Below, piece after piece: positions 1 to 10,994 of a DNA stretch of 39,372 bases; position 1 is the first letter of the stretch; the number at the start of each line of letters is the position of its first letter. The stretch is taken from the NCBI GenBank assembly GCA_037439425.1, contig JBBIWA010000052.1, positions 1 through 39,372 of the forward strand. The letters run 5' to 3'. Under the pieces are notes generated by a model that was not told where the DNA came from, did no database searches, and saw nothing but the letters and a program-made list of their open reading frames with translations. The stretch is from JBBIWA01 sp037439425. GTDB lineage: Bacteria > Acidobacteriota > Blastocatellia > RBC074. Both the position numbers and the translations under genes were made by a program.

Positions 1-43
1 CGTCGGCACTCAACTCAATCTCATATGGACTCTTTCGGGCCAT
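1..43 (-). CDS. IS630-type transposase, N-terminus only (runs off window)
   Basis: On the minus strand a strong ribosome site (GGAGGAG, about 50-56) precedes an ATG at 43-41. The first 14 codons read MARKSPYEIELSAD and then leave the window. This opening resembles the N-terminus of IS630-family transposases (MAR-x-SP-Y-x-x-EL), which cut and join DNA through a DDE domain that would lie outside the window. Position and strand suggest that the element's end lies between about 57 and 95, abutting the truncated OmpA gene. The call rests on 14 residues only, so another helix-turn-helix protein is possible. Confidence 0.5.
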   Translation of the reverse strand, partial: MARKSPYEIELSAD

Positions 44-94
44 GGCTGACTCCTCCAGTCACAGAGTATCTCAACCAGCCTCAGTTCTGTCTAG

Positions 95-857
95 AGAAAT
101 TCGTCACCGTATTTGCGAAATGGAGTAATCTGCATCAACTATCGGTTGCCTGCGGGGCGATCGGCGCTGGAGGTCTTCCGCAACTATGAGCAGGCGTTAC
201 GTTCGGCTGGCTTTGAAGTGCTCTACAGTTGTCAGGATGAAGTTTGCGGGCGCGGCTTGAGTTATGCTCTGCTGACCCGTTCCTTCGCCAGCCTCTCCCT
301 TCTGCACGAGAACCAACGGGATCAGAAATATCTCGCCGCCAGACTCTCGCGCGGTGGCAGCCAGATTCACGTTGCGCTCTATACGGTGCGCACTTACAAC
401 ATCGGCGGTGAGAACCGAGATCGAATCTTCACTCAGCTCGATGTGATCGAGGCAAAGGCTATGGCGGCAGGACTGGTGCAGGTTGATGCTGCCGCGATGG
501 CGCGCGAGCTCGCCAGGCAAGGTGGCCATCTACGGCATCTACTTCGACACAAACAGCGCTGAGATCAAGCCCGAATCTAAACCGGCGCTCGAAGAAATTG
601 GCAAGCTGCTCCGTAATAATCCTGACTTGAAGCTTCTGGTAGTCGGGCATACGGATAACGTGGGCGATTTCGATTTCAACCTCCAGCTCTCGCAAAGACG
701 AGCTGAGGCCGTGGTGCGCGCTCTGGTGCGAGAGCAGGGCGTGGCAGTGAGCCGGCTGCGCAGCCACGGGGTGAGCTTTGCCGCGCCGGTTGCAACCAAT
801 GACGACGAGGAAGGGCGAGCGAAGAACCGCCGCGTAGAATTGGTCCAAATACGGTAA
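95..857 (+). pseudogene. DUF4892-OmpA outer-membrane-type protein, 5'-truncated and frameshifted
   Basis: Two overlapping frames make one protein. The first (from about 95 to 520) matches the DUF4892-like region, with ICINYRLPAGRSALEVFRNYEQ and a Cys-containing YSCQDEVCG segment. The second (about 518-857) is an OmpA-C peptidoglycan-binding domain with FDTNSAEIKPES, GHTDNVGD and NRRVEL. A frameshift lies near 512-521; restoring one GGCAA unit in CAGGCAAGG would rejoin the frames as ELARQ-GKVAIYG, so loss of one 5-bp repeat unit is a likely cause. The frame opens after a TAG at 92-94 with no signal peptide, so the 5' end is missing, probably removed by the transposon at the left edge. Intact family members are exported and bind peptidoglycan; this copy is probably dead. 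Confidence 0.8.
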
Positions 858-1047
858 GCAGGTTGAAGGACAAGAGCTTGGGATTTGTTAAAAGACCACT
901 GTTGTAAAAGTCGCTCAACCGAAGCAGCAGAAGAAGGATAGCTCAATTCAGGGGCTTCCAGTATTGCTTCTGGTGAGAGAGAGCTCGCCAAATCGCGGCG
1001 CGCCTGCCAAGCTTAGCCGTGCTCTTGTGGTACTTCGTAACTCAGCT

Positions 1048-1072
1048 GGCTCAATAGCTGTTTCTGGGAGCT
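1048..1072. repeat. Left terminal inverted repeat of the IS1595-type element
   Basis: Begins GGCTCAATAGCTG and ends GGGAGCT. It pairs with 2057-2081 with one mismatch (T versus A at the centre). Confidence 0.85.
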
Positions 1073-1135
1073 GGGATCACATACCCCAGTCAGCAGTTCT
1101 TTGATTAAAAAGATCGGTCTGCGCATACTATCGGT

Positions 1136-2058
1136 ATGATCAGACTCGACAACTTGATAGACGACACGAAGTACTATGAATGTGTGCGCCAACTCCGCTA
1201 GCCCGAAGGCGTCAGATGTGTTTGGTGCAAATCCGACAAGATCAAGAAGCGCGGCCTGCCTCAGCGCCAGCACGAGCGGCAGCGCTATCATTGTAAAGCC
1301 TGCCGAAGAGGCTTCGACGATCTGACCAATACGATTTTCGCCTATCACCATCAGCCACTGCGCCGGTGTATATTGTGTCTGTATCTGATGGGTCTCAACT
1401 TGTCGAACGAGCAAATCGCGCAAGAACTCGACCTCGACCAGGATGATATTCACCAGATGTCAACTACGCAGCGGCGTCGTAGAGCGGAAACCGGAACCGA
1501 CGCTTCAAGGCCTTGTCGAGTGCGACAAGGCCTACATCGTCGCTGGTCACAAAGGTCATCCGGAAGCCGTTAAAAAAAGGCCGTCCCGGACGACGCCGAC
1601 GCTTGCAAGGCGAAGCAGGACGCGGCACGCTGGAGAAAGAAAAGCCTCCCATCCTGGAGATGAGAGAGCGCGGCGGCGAAGTCGTCATCAAAATGTTGCC
1701 AGATGTCAAACAGCGAACGATAAAGCCGGTCATCACTGATACAATTGCGTCTGGGACAAGGGTGATGACTGACGAATCCGACATCTAGGCCAAACTGCCT
1801 GAATAGGGCTACAGTCATCAGAGGGTCTGTTATAGCAATGGGGAGTGGGCGCGCGACGGTGACGGCGATGGTTTTTGCGAGGTGCACCTCAACACGATCG
1901 AGGGATTCTGGTCGTTATTGCGTTTCTGGTTACGACCGCATCGCGGCATCTCGCAAGAGTCGCTCCCGTGCTATCTCGGGTTCTTTGAGTTCATTCACAA
2001 CGTCCGTAAACGAGGAAAAGCGCTTCTCGGATCGCTTCTTGCCTTGTTGCTGACGTAG
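1136..2058 (+). pseudogene. IS1595-type transposase, multiply broken
   Basis: Conceptual translation from ATG 1136 gives the N-terminal zinc-ribbon region (CVWCKSDKIKKRG ... YHCKACRRGF), the central GLVECDKAYIVAGHKGHP segment that carries the first catalytic acid of this family, and the C-terminal HLNTIEGFWSLLR motif before TAG 2056-2058. Lesions include an in-frame TAG right after VRQLR (near 1200), frame changes near 1460 and 1570, and stops after DESDI and AKLPE. The family catalyses cut-and-paste transposition by a DDE-type nuclease. Several unrelated lesions show it is an old, inactive copy. Confidence 0.85.
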
Positions 2059-2081
2059 CTCCCAGAATCAGCTATTGAGCC
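2057..2081. repeat. Right terminal inverted repeat of the IS1595-type element
   Basis: Begins AGCTCCCAGAATC and ends TTGAGCC; inverted copy of 1048-1072 with a single mismatch. It overlaps the transposase stop codon by two bases. Confidence 0.85.
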
Positions 2082-2696
2082 TTTCTTTTTTCAAAAACTG
2101 TCTACGAATCAGGCCATACAGGGAGATGAAAACCTCGTTACACTCCATACGCTTATTGCGGGGCGAACCGGGAGTGCCAAGGAGGTTTCTGGCCTCACCG
2201 CTTGGAATCAGTTTGTATTCTCTTGATTTGTCCTCGTGAAACTTTTGCTCATCGCGGCGCTCCTTGTGGACGATCTTGCGAGTTGGTTTTCCCAAGGTCT
2301 TGGTGGAGAGTTGGGAAGAATTGTTACTGTGGCATTTGAGCGAAGCCCCCAATAGTTCTTAATCAGGTAACGCTCAGGCCGGAACGAGAGAGAAAGATTG
2401 TGAGGAAGCGGCCCAAGTTTCAATCAGCAGTACCGGAACCCATCAAGGGCAAACAAGCAGATCGAATGTTGGCAGCGTTGTTGGCGCTGACGTTACCATC
2501 CAGAATATTTCAGGATTAGTGCGCCATCTGAGTGAATCCGCAGCATCCGCGGCGTCACGTCCAAGGCTTGTGTTTCGCGCTTGAGCGGGAATTGCTGCCC
2601 TGATCTCCGTTGCCTTGCCCCTTCCTCGACGGCGTCGTATTATCTGCTCAATTCGCGGTGGCGCAAGACATCTCTCTCGACTCAGGAGACCTGACT
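2082..2696. other. No recognisable gene; probable transposon or gene debris
   Basis: About 600 bases between the dead IS and the cyclophilin gene. A minus-strand reading frame (2352-2068, 94 codons) is rich in charged residues (RKIVHKERRDEQKFHEDKSREYK) but has no ribosome site and I do not recognise it. A + strand stretch near 2365-2517 (RPERERKIVRKRPKFQ) also looks protein-like without a match I can name. Both may be decayed coding sequence; nothing functional can be supported. Confidence 0.4.
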
Positions 2697-3296
2697 ATGA
2701 TCTATCGAGGTTTTCTCTACTGTGCTTGCCTGATGTTTCTTCATCTCAGCGCGCCAACAGCAGCTCAAAATAAGCCAGAGCTGGTGCGTGTTCTCATTCA
2801 GACCGAAGTGGGTGACATTGAGCTCGAGATCGAAACTGCGCGTGCACCAATCACTGCCGCCAATTTCTTGAAGTACGTAGATGGCGGCTACTACGATGGC
2901 GGTCGCTTTCACCGTACCGTCAAGCTCAAGCCCGACAATCAGCCCAACAATGAGGTGAAGATCGAAGTCGTCCAGGCGGGCATCAATACTGAGCGAAAAG
3001 ACAGCTTCCCACCAATCAAGCTGGAGCGTACCAGCGAAACAGGGTTGAGGCATAGAGACGGGACGATTTCAATGGCCAGACTAGGACCGGACACAGCGAC
3101 CTCAGATTTCTTCATCTGCATCGGCGATCAGCCGGAGCTGGATTTCGGCGGAAAGCGCAACCCGGATGGCCAGGGCTTTGCTGCTTTTGGCCGCGTCATC
3201 AAAGGCATGGACGTGGTGAGAAAGATTCAGCTCTCGCCGGCTGAAGGGCAACGCCTCACGCCCCCAATCAAGATTCTTAAGATCAAGCGCCTATAA
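2697..3296 (+). CDS. Exported cyclophilin-type peptidyl-prolyl isomerase
   Basis: Catalyses cis-trans isomerisation of proline bonds during folding of exported proteins. The start at ATG 2697 is chosen because it follows CAGGAG and opens with a signal peptide (MIYRGFLYCACLMFLHLSAPTAAQ); the frame extends upstream to about 2610 without a usable start. The 199-residue product has the cyclophilin core: TEVGDIELEIE, the catalytic Arg in GRFHRTVK, TISMAR, SDFFICIGDQPELDFGG and FAAFGRVIKGMDVVRKIQ. The usual QGG triplet is replaced by VVQAG, as in several divergent bacterial forms. It ends 22 bases before the amidohydrolase gene, which has its own ribosome site, so the two may be co-transcribed. Confidence 0.88.
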   Translation: MIYRGFLYCACLMFLHLSAPTAAQNKPELVRVLIQTEVGDIELEIETARAPITAANFLKYVDGGYYDGGRFHRTVKLKPDNQPNNEVKIEVVQAGINTERKDSFPPIKLERTSETGLRHRDGTISMARLGPDTATSDFFICIGDQPELDFGGKRNPDGQGFAAFGRVIKGMDVVRKIQLSPAEGQRLTPPIKILKIKRL

Positions 3297-3318
3297 CGAC
3301 CTTCACAGGAGACGACCA

Positions 3319-4605
3319 ATGAGACCAATCTTCACCTGCCTTGTTACCTTGGTTTTGATATGTGCTCTGGGCTGCACAGTCTCAGCGCAGCAGCCAGCAT
3401 CGCGCCCTATCGCTGTCAAATGTGGCCGCCTCGTGGACGTGCGTTCGGGAGCGATCATCAATCAAGCTGTTATCCTGATCGCAGGCGACCGCGTTGCGGC
3501 TGTGGGGCAGAATCTGGCTATTCCGGCGCAGGCGGAAGTGATTGACCTTGGCCGCATGACCGTTTTGCCGGGCCTGATTGATTGTCATACCCATTTGACG
3601 GGAGACCCGGATGGTCACGGCTACCAGTCACTCGGCGTCTCCGCTCCGCGCGAAGCGCTCAAAGGAGCTAAGAATGCGCGCCTTACGCTCGAAGCTGGTT
3701 TTACGACTGTGCGCAATGTCGGCGCCAATGGCTACTCTGATGTTGCGCTCAGTCAGGCGATTGAAGCGGGTGATGTAGCAGGACCGCGCGTCATCGCTTC
3801 TGGCCCTGCGCTCGGCATCACTGGTGGCCACTGCGATAACAATCTGCTCGCGCCGGAATTTCGTTACGCGGCAGATGGTGTGGCCGATGGCATTTCAGCG
3901 GTCATGCAGAAGACGCGCGAGGTGATCAAATACGGCGCAGGCGTGATCAAATTCTGCGCCACTGGCGGCGTGCTCTCGATGGGCGATGATCCGAAGGCGT
4001 CGCAGTACACGCTGGAAGAGATGAAAGCGATTGTTGCTGAAGCGCATCGTCTGGGCCGCAAAGTTGCCGCGCACGCGCACGGTGGTGATGGAATCAAACT
4101 AGCGGTGATGGCGGGTGTGGATTCGATTGAGCACGGTAGCTACATTGACGATGAAGCAGTGAGGTTGATGAAAGAGCGCGGCGTATATCTAGTGCCGACG
4201 CTCTATCTGGCCGATTGGTTCCTGGAAAATTACGAGCGGCTGCGCGTGCCGGCGCCGATGGTGGCCAAGGCGAAAGAGGTCATGCCCGCCATGAAGAAAA
4301 ACATTGCGCGCGCTATTGAGCAAGGTGTGCCCGTCGCCTTCGGCACTGATGCGGCCGTCTTCCCGCATGGGTTGAACGCTCGCGAGTTCGCCATCTACGT
4401 CAAGTTCGGGATGACGCCGATGCAAGCGATTCAAACCGCGACCATTCACGCGGCGAAGCTACTCGGGTGGGAAGATCGCATTGGCGCGATTGAAGCAGGT
4501 AAGCTGGCCGATTTGATTGCGGTTGACAGTGATCCACTAAAAGACATCACCGAATTGGAGCGGGTGCGTTGGGTGATGAAGGGCGGCGTCGTGATTAAGA
4601 AGTAA
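3319..4605 (+). CDS. Exported metal-dependent amidohydrolase (imidazolonepropionase / Xaa-Pro dipeptidase-like)
   Basis: Amidohydrolase-superfamily enzyme of 428 residues that probably cleaves an amide or peptide bond in the periplasm; the substrate cannot be told from sequence. It has a signal peptide (MRPIFTCLVTLVLICALGCTVSA, Gln-24). Metal-centre residues are all present: H90-T-H92, K211 in VIKFCATGG (candidate carboxylated Lys), H252/H254 in AAHAHG, H272 in SIEHGSYID and D344 in FGTDAAVFPHG. The C-terminal ADLIAVDSDPL closes the small beta domain. The start follows CAGGAGACGACCA. The nearest relatives by motif are the exported amidohydrolases often annotated as imidazolonepropionase-like or prolidase. 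Confidence 0.9.
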   Translation: MRPIFTCLVTLVLICALGCTVSAQQPASRPIAVKCGRLVDVRSGAIINQAVILIAGDRVAAVGQNLAIPAQAEVIDLGRMTVLPGLIDCHTHLTGDPDGHGYQSLGVSAPREALKGAKNARLTLEAGFTTVRNVGANGYSDVALSQAIEAGDVAGPRVIASGPALGITGGHCDNNLLAPEFRYAADGVADGISAVMQKTREVIKYGAGVIKFCATGGVLSMGDDPKASQYTLEEMKAIVAEAHRLGRKVAAHAHGGDGIKLAVMAGVDSIEHGSYIDDEAVRLMKERGVYLVPTLYLADWFLENYERLRVPAPMVAKAKEVMPAMKKNIARAIEQGVPVAFGTDAAVFPHGLNAREFAIYVKFGMTPMQAIQTATIHAAKLLGWEDRIGAIEAGKLADLIAVDSDPLKDITELERVRWVMKGGVVIKK

Positions 4606-4744
4606 ATCAGTGGATCCGCCTTTGAAAGAACTTCATCCGTCCGTTGTGCGGTTGTGCAGTTGTAAGTAACAAATAATCAATTGCCACTGACAACTGGCCA
4701 ATTCGTCCTGCGCGCATTGGCAACCTTCACTGGGTAGAGTTCGT

Positions 4745-4783
4745 AGTTGCAAGTAGCAGACTGTGCGATAGCGCACTACGCTG
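4745..4783. repeat. 39-bp direct repeat with hairpin, copy 1
   Basis: Identical to 4818-4856, with 34 bases between the copies. Each contains the hairpin GTGCG-ATAG-CGCAC. A weaker third version (AGTTGTAAGTAAC) lies near 4656. It may be part of a small dispersed intergenic element. Confidence 0.8.
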
Positions 4784-4817
4784 AAAGCGACGCATTACCA
4801 GTGATAGCGCCGCCGGA

Positions 4818-4856
4818 AGTTGCAAGTAGCAGACTGTGCGATAGCGCACTACGCTG
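4818..4856. repeat. 39-bp direct repeat with hairpin, copy 2
   Basis: Exact copy of 4745-4783. It ends six bases before the protein-like remnant at 4862. Confidence 0.8.
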
Positions 4857-4861
4857 CCGGG

Positions 4862-4948
4862 GCTTGGGTTTTCAACGGCAAGCTACTTCCGAAGGAGAGG
4901 CTGGAAGCCCTGCTTAACGAAGTCGAAGCTTTCGCCAGCAGACGATGA
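4862..4948 (+). pseudogene. C-terminal protein remnant, possibly of an amidohydrolase
   Basis: A 28-codon open stretch reading AWVFNGKLLPKERLEALLNE and ending EAFASRR then TGA. Its composition and the V-x-NGKLL-x-x-x-x-L pattern look like the tail of an amidohydrolase, the same superfamily as the gene just upstream. It has no start and begins straight after the second hairpin repeat, so the rest of the gene may have been lost when the repeats were placed there. The identification is tentative. Confidence 0.3.
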
Positions 4949-4974
4949 AATCGAACTCACCAGGCTGTCACGAG

Positions 4975-6150
4975 ATGAAGATGAAATCTATCGCTGCGAC
5001 TTTGGGAATACTGCTTTTGTCAAGCCTGCTTGCAGGGCTGCCGGCTATTGAGGCAAGCCAGCGAGCGCGCCGGTCGTTAAATTATGAAGCACTAGCCGGG
5101 CGCATCATCAGCGCGCTCAAGCTGCGCGCCGGCGAACGCGTGCTAATTCGCTTTGATCCGGGATATTTCAGTGAACTGGTAGGGCCGCTGCGCCGTCGCA
5201 TCCGCGAGACCGGGGCGATTGATCTGGGGGCGCTTGAATATATCGAGAGCGCGGCGGTGCGTAATACTGCGCCGCCAGGTGAGGCGCAGTCGAAAGCGTT
5301 CGAGCAGTTGCTGGAGGCGGTGGATATCTACCTGTGGCTGCCGCTGCGCGCTGAGGTGAGGGAAATTTACGCTGCTGAATCAAGCGCGCTTCAACGATGG
5401 CTAGACAAAGGTGGCGCGCGTCGCCAGATTCACTTTCACTGGTCAGCGGGCAGCGTGTTGGCCGATGGGCTAGCAGGTAAACATCCAGCAGCGTTAGACC
5501 TTCTCTATCAAAGCGCCCTCGAAGTTGACTACGCGGCGCTCAACGCCGCGCAGGATCGGGCTATCGCGCTGCTGCGTTCGGGCACAGTGCGTGTGCGCAC
5601 GCCTGCTGGGACCGACATCAGTTTTCGCATCGGTGATCGGCCATTCAATAAACAAAACGGCGATGCTTCAGCCGAACGCATGCAAACGGCGCGGGTGCGC
5701 ATTGACCGCGAGATCGAGCTGCCTGCTGGGGTGCTGCGCGTCGCGCCGCTCGAAGAGACGGTCAACGGGCGCATGGTGATTCCGATAGCGCGCTTTGGCG
5801 ATCAGACAGCGCGCCATGTTCAGCTCGAAATTCAAAATGGTCGTGTGATTCGCGTGACGGCAGATGAGAATCTGAATGCGGTTGAAGCTGCGCTCAATGC
5901 AGGTGGCGAGGCGGCGCGCCGCTTCCGCGAATTTGGTCTTGGCTTCAATCCAAAGCTTCAGGTGCCTGCTGGCAGTTCGGTGCTTCCTTACTACGGTTAC
6001 GGCGCAGGTGTAGTGCGGCTAAGTTTGGGCGACAATCAGGAATTAGGGGGTGCGGTGCGCGGCGGCTTCGTCCGCTGGTTTTTCTTCCCTGACGCGACAG
6101 TAGAAGTTGATGGCCAGGCGCTGGTGCGTGATGGGAGACTGGCTGAATGA
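4975..6150 (+). CDS. Exported M29-like (aminopeptidase-fold) protein, probably missing metal ligands
   Basis: Product of 391 residues with a signal peptide (MKMKSIAATLGILLLSSLLAGLPAIEAS). ATG 4975 is preferred over the in-frame ATG 4945 because it gives a compact signal peptide; no strong ribosome site decides it. The layout follows M29 metalloaminopeptidases: an N-terminal alpha/beta domain (LAGRIISALKLRAGERVLIRFD), then RVRTPAGTDISFRIG, LPAGVLRVAPLEETVNGRM, RRFREFGLGFNP and a final VEVDGQALVRDGR. Two Glu ligands seem kept (in APLEETVNG and REFGLGFNP), but the usual HIALG His reads VRLSLGDN and the usual HWD ligands near the end read RWFFF. That suggests a changed or lost metal site. Family placement is moderately sure; activity is not. 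Confidence 0.6.
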   Translation: MKMKSIAATLGILLLSSLLAGLPAIEASQRARRSLNYEALAGRIISALKLRAGERVLIRFDPGYFSELVGPLRRRIRETGAIDLGALEYIESAAVRNTAPPGEAQSKAFEQLLEAVDIYLWLPLRAEVREIYAAESSALQRWLDKGGARRQIHFHWSAGSVLADGLAGKHPAALDLLYQSALEVDYAALNAAQDRAIALLRSGTVRVRTPAGTDISFRIGDRPFNKQNGDASAERMQTARVRIDREIELPAGVLRVAPLEETVNGRMVIPIARFGDQTARHVQLEIQNGRVIRVTADENLNAVEAALNAGGEAARRFREFGLGFNPKLQVPAGSSVLPYYGYGAGVVRLSLGDNQELGGAVRGGFVRWFFFPDATVEVDGQALVRDGRLAE

Positions 6151-6197
6151 GCAGATATGCGAAAGTGGGTTTGCTAATCAGGTGAGCAATGGTGTCT

Positions 6198-6213
6198 AAT
6201 ATCGGCTGATATT
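6198..6213. promoter_or_regulatory. Small perfect inverted repeat upstream of the selenoprotein gene
   Basis: AATATC-GGCT-GATATT, a 6-bp palindrome with a 4-base spacer, lies 43 bases before the peroxiredoxin start. It could be an operator half-site pair or a weak RNA hairpin. Chance occurrence cannot be excluded. Confidence 0.25.
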
Positions 6214-6256
6214 CGGCGAAGCAGAAGTTCAATCTCTCAACTTAGGAGGCAGACCA

Positions 6257-6787
<531 letters not shown>

Positions 6788-6810
6788 CTTTTTGCCGAGC
6801 CAGGATAGTT

Positions 6811-6842
6811 CCTTCCCGGTCTGTCTGAGCAGGCCGGGAAGG
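6811..6842. terminator. Strong stem-loop after the selenoprotein gene
   Basis: CCTTCCCGG (6811-6819) pairs perfectly with CCGGGAAGG (6834-6842) around a 14-nt loop, 23 bases past the stop. No T-run follows, so it may stop transcription only weakly or protect the 3' end of the mRNA. Confidence 0.45.
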
Positions 6843-6966
6843 TCCCGCCTGCACTACCTTCTACTGCGGTTCAAATTCGTATGCTCAGCTCACCGTGAAT
6901 ATTGGTCGAAAAGGTCAGATTGTGCGCGACGAGCCAGGTGGATTCCAGGTGGTAACCGGAGAACGG

Positions 6967-9402
<2,436 letters not shown>

Positions 9403-9525
9403 GTAAGAGTTGAGCTCCGTCTTTACCGCATCAAACTAATTCACTACTCTCGTTTTGGCTGTCTGAAGGTAGAAACTAACGGATCCATCGCCGAGATACA
9501 ACCTGCTTTTCGGGAGGAATAGAGA

Positions 9526-10824
9526 ATGCACCGGCAAGAAGACCTGATCGCTCCATCTGGTCGTCGCGGCTTTTTGAAAAAACTCACCGGGGGCGCAGCT
9601 GCGCTGTCGCTTTTTCCGGCCTTTAAGACAAGCGCGTCTAGCGCGGAGCTTGCACAAGCAGCGGCCTTCGAAACTACGAGCGAAGAGTTCTGGCGGCTCG
9701 TCAAAGAGCAGTTCATCATCAAGCAAGGGCTTATCATGATGAACGCAGCGAACCTCTGCCCCGCGCCGCACATGGTCATAGAACAGGTGTGCGGCTTCAC
9801 GCGGGACGAAGATAGTGATGTTTCCTTTCAGAACCGAGCCAAGTTCGACGTGCTGCGCGAGCAGGCGCGCAGGAAGATCGCAACCTATCTCGGCGCATCC
9901 GAAGATGAGATAGCTATTGTCAGAAACACGAGCGAGGGAAATAACATTATAGTCGGCGGCCTGGAATTAAAAGCTGGCGACGAAGTCGTGATACTGGACC
10001 AGAACCACCCGACCAACAACGTTGCGTGGGATGTGCGAGCTGCGCGCTTCGGCTTTGTGGTCAAGCGAGTGAGCGTAAATAGCCCGCCCGCAAGTCAGGA
10101 GGAGGTGCTTGCGGCCTTTCGCAGCGCGCTTACGGCGAAGACAAAAGTCCTCGCGATCACGGACGTTTCGAGCACCACCGGGCTGAGGATGCCGACAAGA
10201 GAGTTATGCCGCATGGCGCGCGAGCGTGGCATCTATGTGCACGTTGACGGCGCGCAGACGTTCGGCGCTTTAGAGATCAACCTCCACGATCTAGGGTGCG
10301 ATTCTTTTGCAGCCAGCTCTCATAAGTGGTTTATGGGACCCAAAGAGGCAGGCGTGCTTTACGTTCGCAGGGAGCGCATAGCCGAAATATGGCCTGCTGT
10401 TGTGGGTGTCGGCTGGGGTGACAAGGTAGAAGCTGCGGCACGCGGCGCTCGCAAATTCGAGACGCTCGGCCAGCGCAATGACGCAACGCTTGCTGCATTG
10501 GGAGCGGCCATTGACTTTCACAACCTCATAGGCCCGGCGCGCGTCGAAGCGCGCGTCAGGCAATTGGCCACCCGGTTGAAAGAGGGGCTGAGAGAGATTC
10601 CGGGCGCGAAGTTACTCACCTCGCTGAGCCCAGAGCTCAGCGCAGGAGTATGCGTGGTGAGCTTTGATGGAATAGATCATCGAAAAGTCTATGAGGCGCT
10701 ATATGCAAAGCACGCCATAGCGGGAGCAGCTATTGGCGGGATCCGCTTGTCCCCTCACATCTACAACACTCTCGAAGAAGTGGATCGTGCGGTCGCGGCG
10801 ATTGCGAAGCTGGTCAAAGAGTGA
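9526..10824 (+). CDS. Tat-exported class V PLP aminotransferase (isopenicillin-N-epimerase / cysteine-desulfurase-like)
   Basis: Fold-type I PLP enzyme of 432 residues. The N-terminus carries a Tat-like signal (SGRRGFLKKLTGGAAALSLFP), so the folded enzyme with its cofactor is probably sent to the periplasm. Class V signs are IVRNTSEGNNIIVGG, DQNHPTNNVAWDVRA, VDGAQTFGAL and the Schiff-base lysine K267 in SSHKWFMGPKEAGVLYVR. There is no cysteine-desulfurase-type active loop that I can see, so an epimerase, lyase or aminotransferase role is more likely; the substrate is unknown. The start follows GGGAGGAATAGAGA. It stands alone, about 120 bases after the kinase. Confidence 0.88.
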   Translation: MHRQEDLIAPSGRRGFLKKLTGGAAALSLFPAFKTSASSAELAQAAAFETTSEEFWRLVKEQFIIKQGLIMMNAANLCPAPHMVIEQVCGFTRDEDSDVSFQNRAKFDVLREQARRKIATYLGASEDEIAIVRNTSEGNNIIVGGLELKAGDEVVILDQNHPTNNVAWDVRAARFGFVVKRVSVNSPPASQEEVLAAFRSALTAKTKVLAITDVSSTTGLRMPTRELCRMARERGIYVHVDGAQTFGALEINLHDLGCDSFAASSHKWFMGPKEAGVLYVRRERIAEIWPAVVGVGWGDKVEAAARGARKFETLGQRNDATLAALGAAIDFHNLIGPARVEARVRQLATRLKEGLREIPGAKLLTSLSPELSAGVCVVSFDGIDHRKVYEALYAKHAIAGAAIGGIRLSPHIYNTLEEVDRAVAAIAKLVKE

Positions 10825-10994
10825 CAGGCTGGCGTGTGCGCCTCACGATGGCGGGCAGGTTAGTGGAGGCAAGATGTAGGAAGTGATAGCGGACTTCGAG
10901 CGCGTCGAGGTGGATACTGCAACATCCGGTGAGATCAGATTGCCGCCCTGCGGTCCGGCGAATTGAGAGAGGGCAAGGGCGGCAAAGGAGAGTC

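Larger units (their letters stand above)
1048..2081. mobile_element. Degenerate IS1595-family insertion sequence
   Basis: A segment of about 1,034 bp is bounded by 25-bp terminal inverted repeats (1048-1072 and 2057-2081) that match at 24 of 25 positions. It contains one broken transposase of the ISXO2/IS1595 type. Size and the terminal sequence beginning GGCTC fit the IS1595 family. The 8 bases outside each end (1040-1047 and 2082-2089) do not match, so no target duplication is visible. The element cannot move on its own, but the intact ends could still be used by a transposase supplied from elsewhere. Confidence 0.8.

Noticed and set aside
4745..4856. CRISPR array from the two 39-bp repeats
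   Set aside because: Only two copies with a single 34-base spacer, no cas genes, and an internal tetraloop hairpin more typical of palindromic intergenic units.
6895..6966. GTG 6895 as the kinase start
   Set aside because: No ribosome site before it and the extra residues are not part of the kinase fold; ATG 6967 has GGAG at the right distance.
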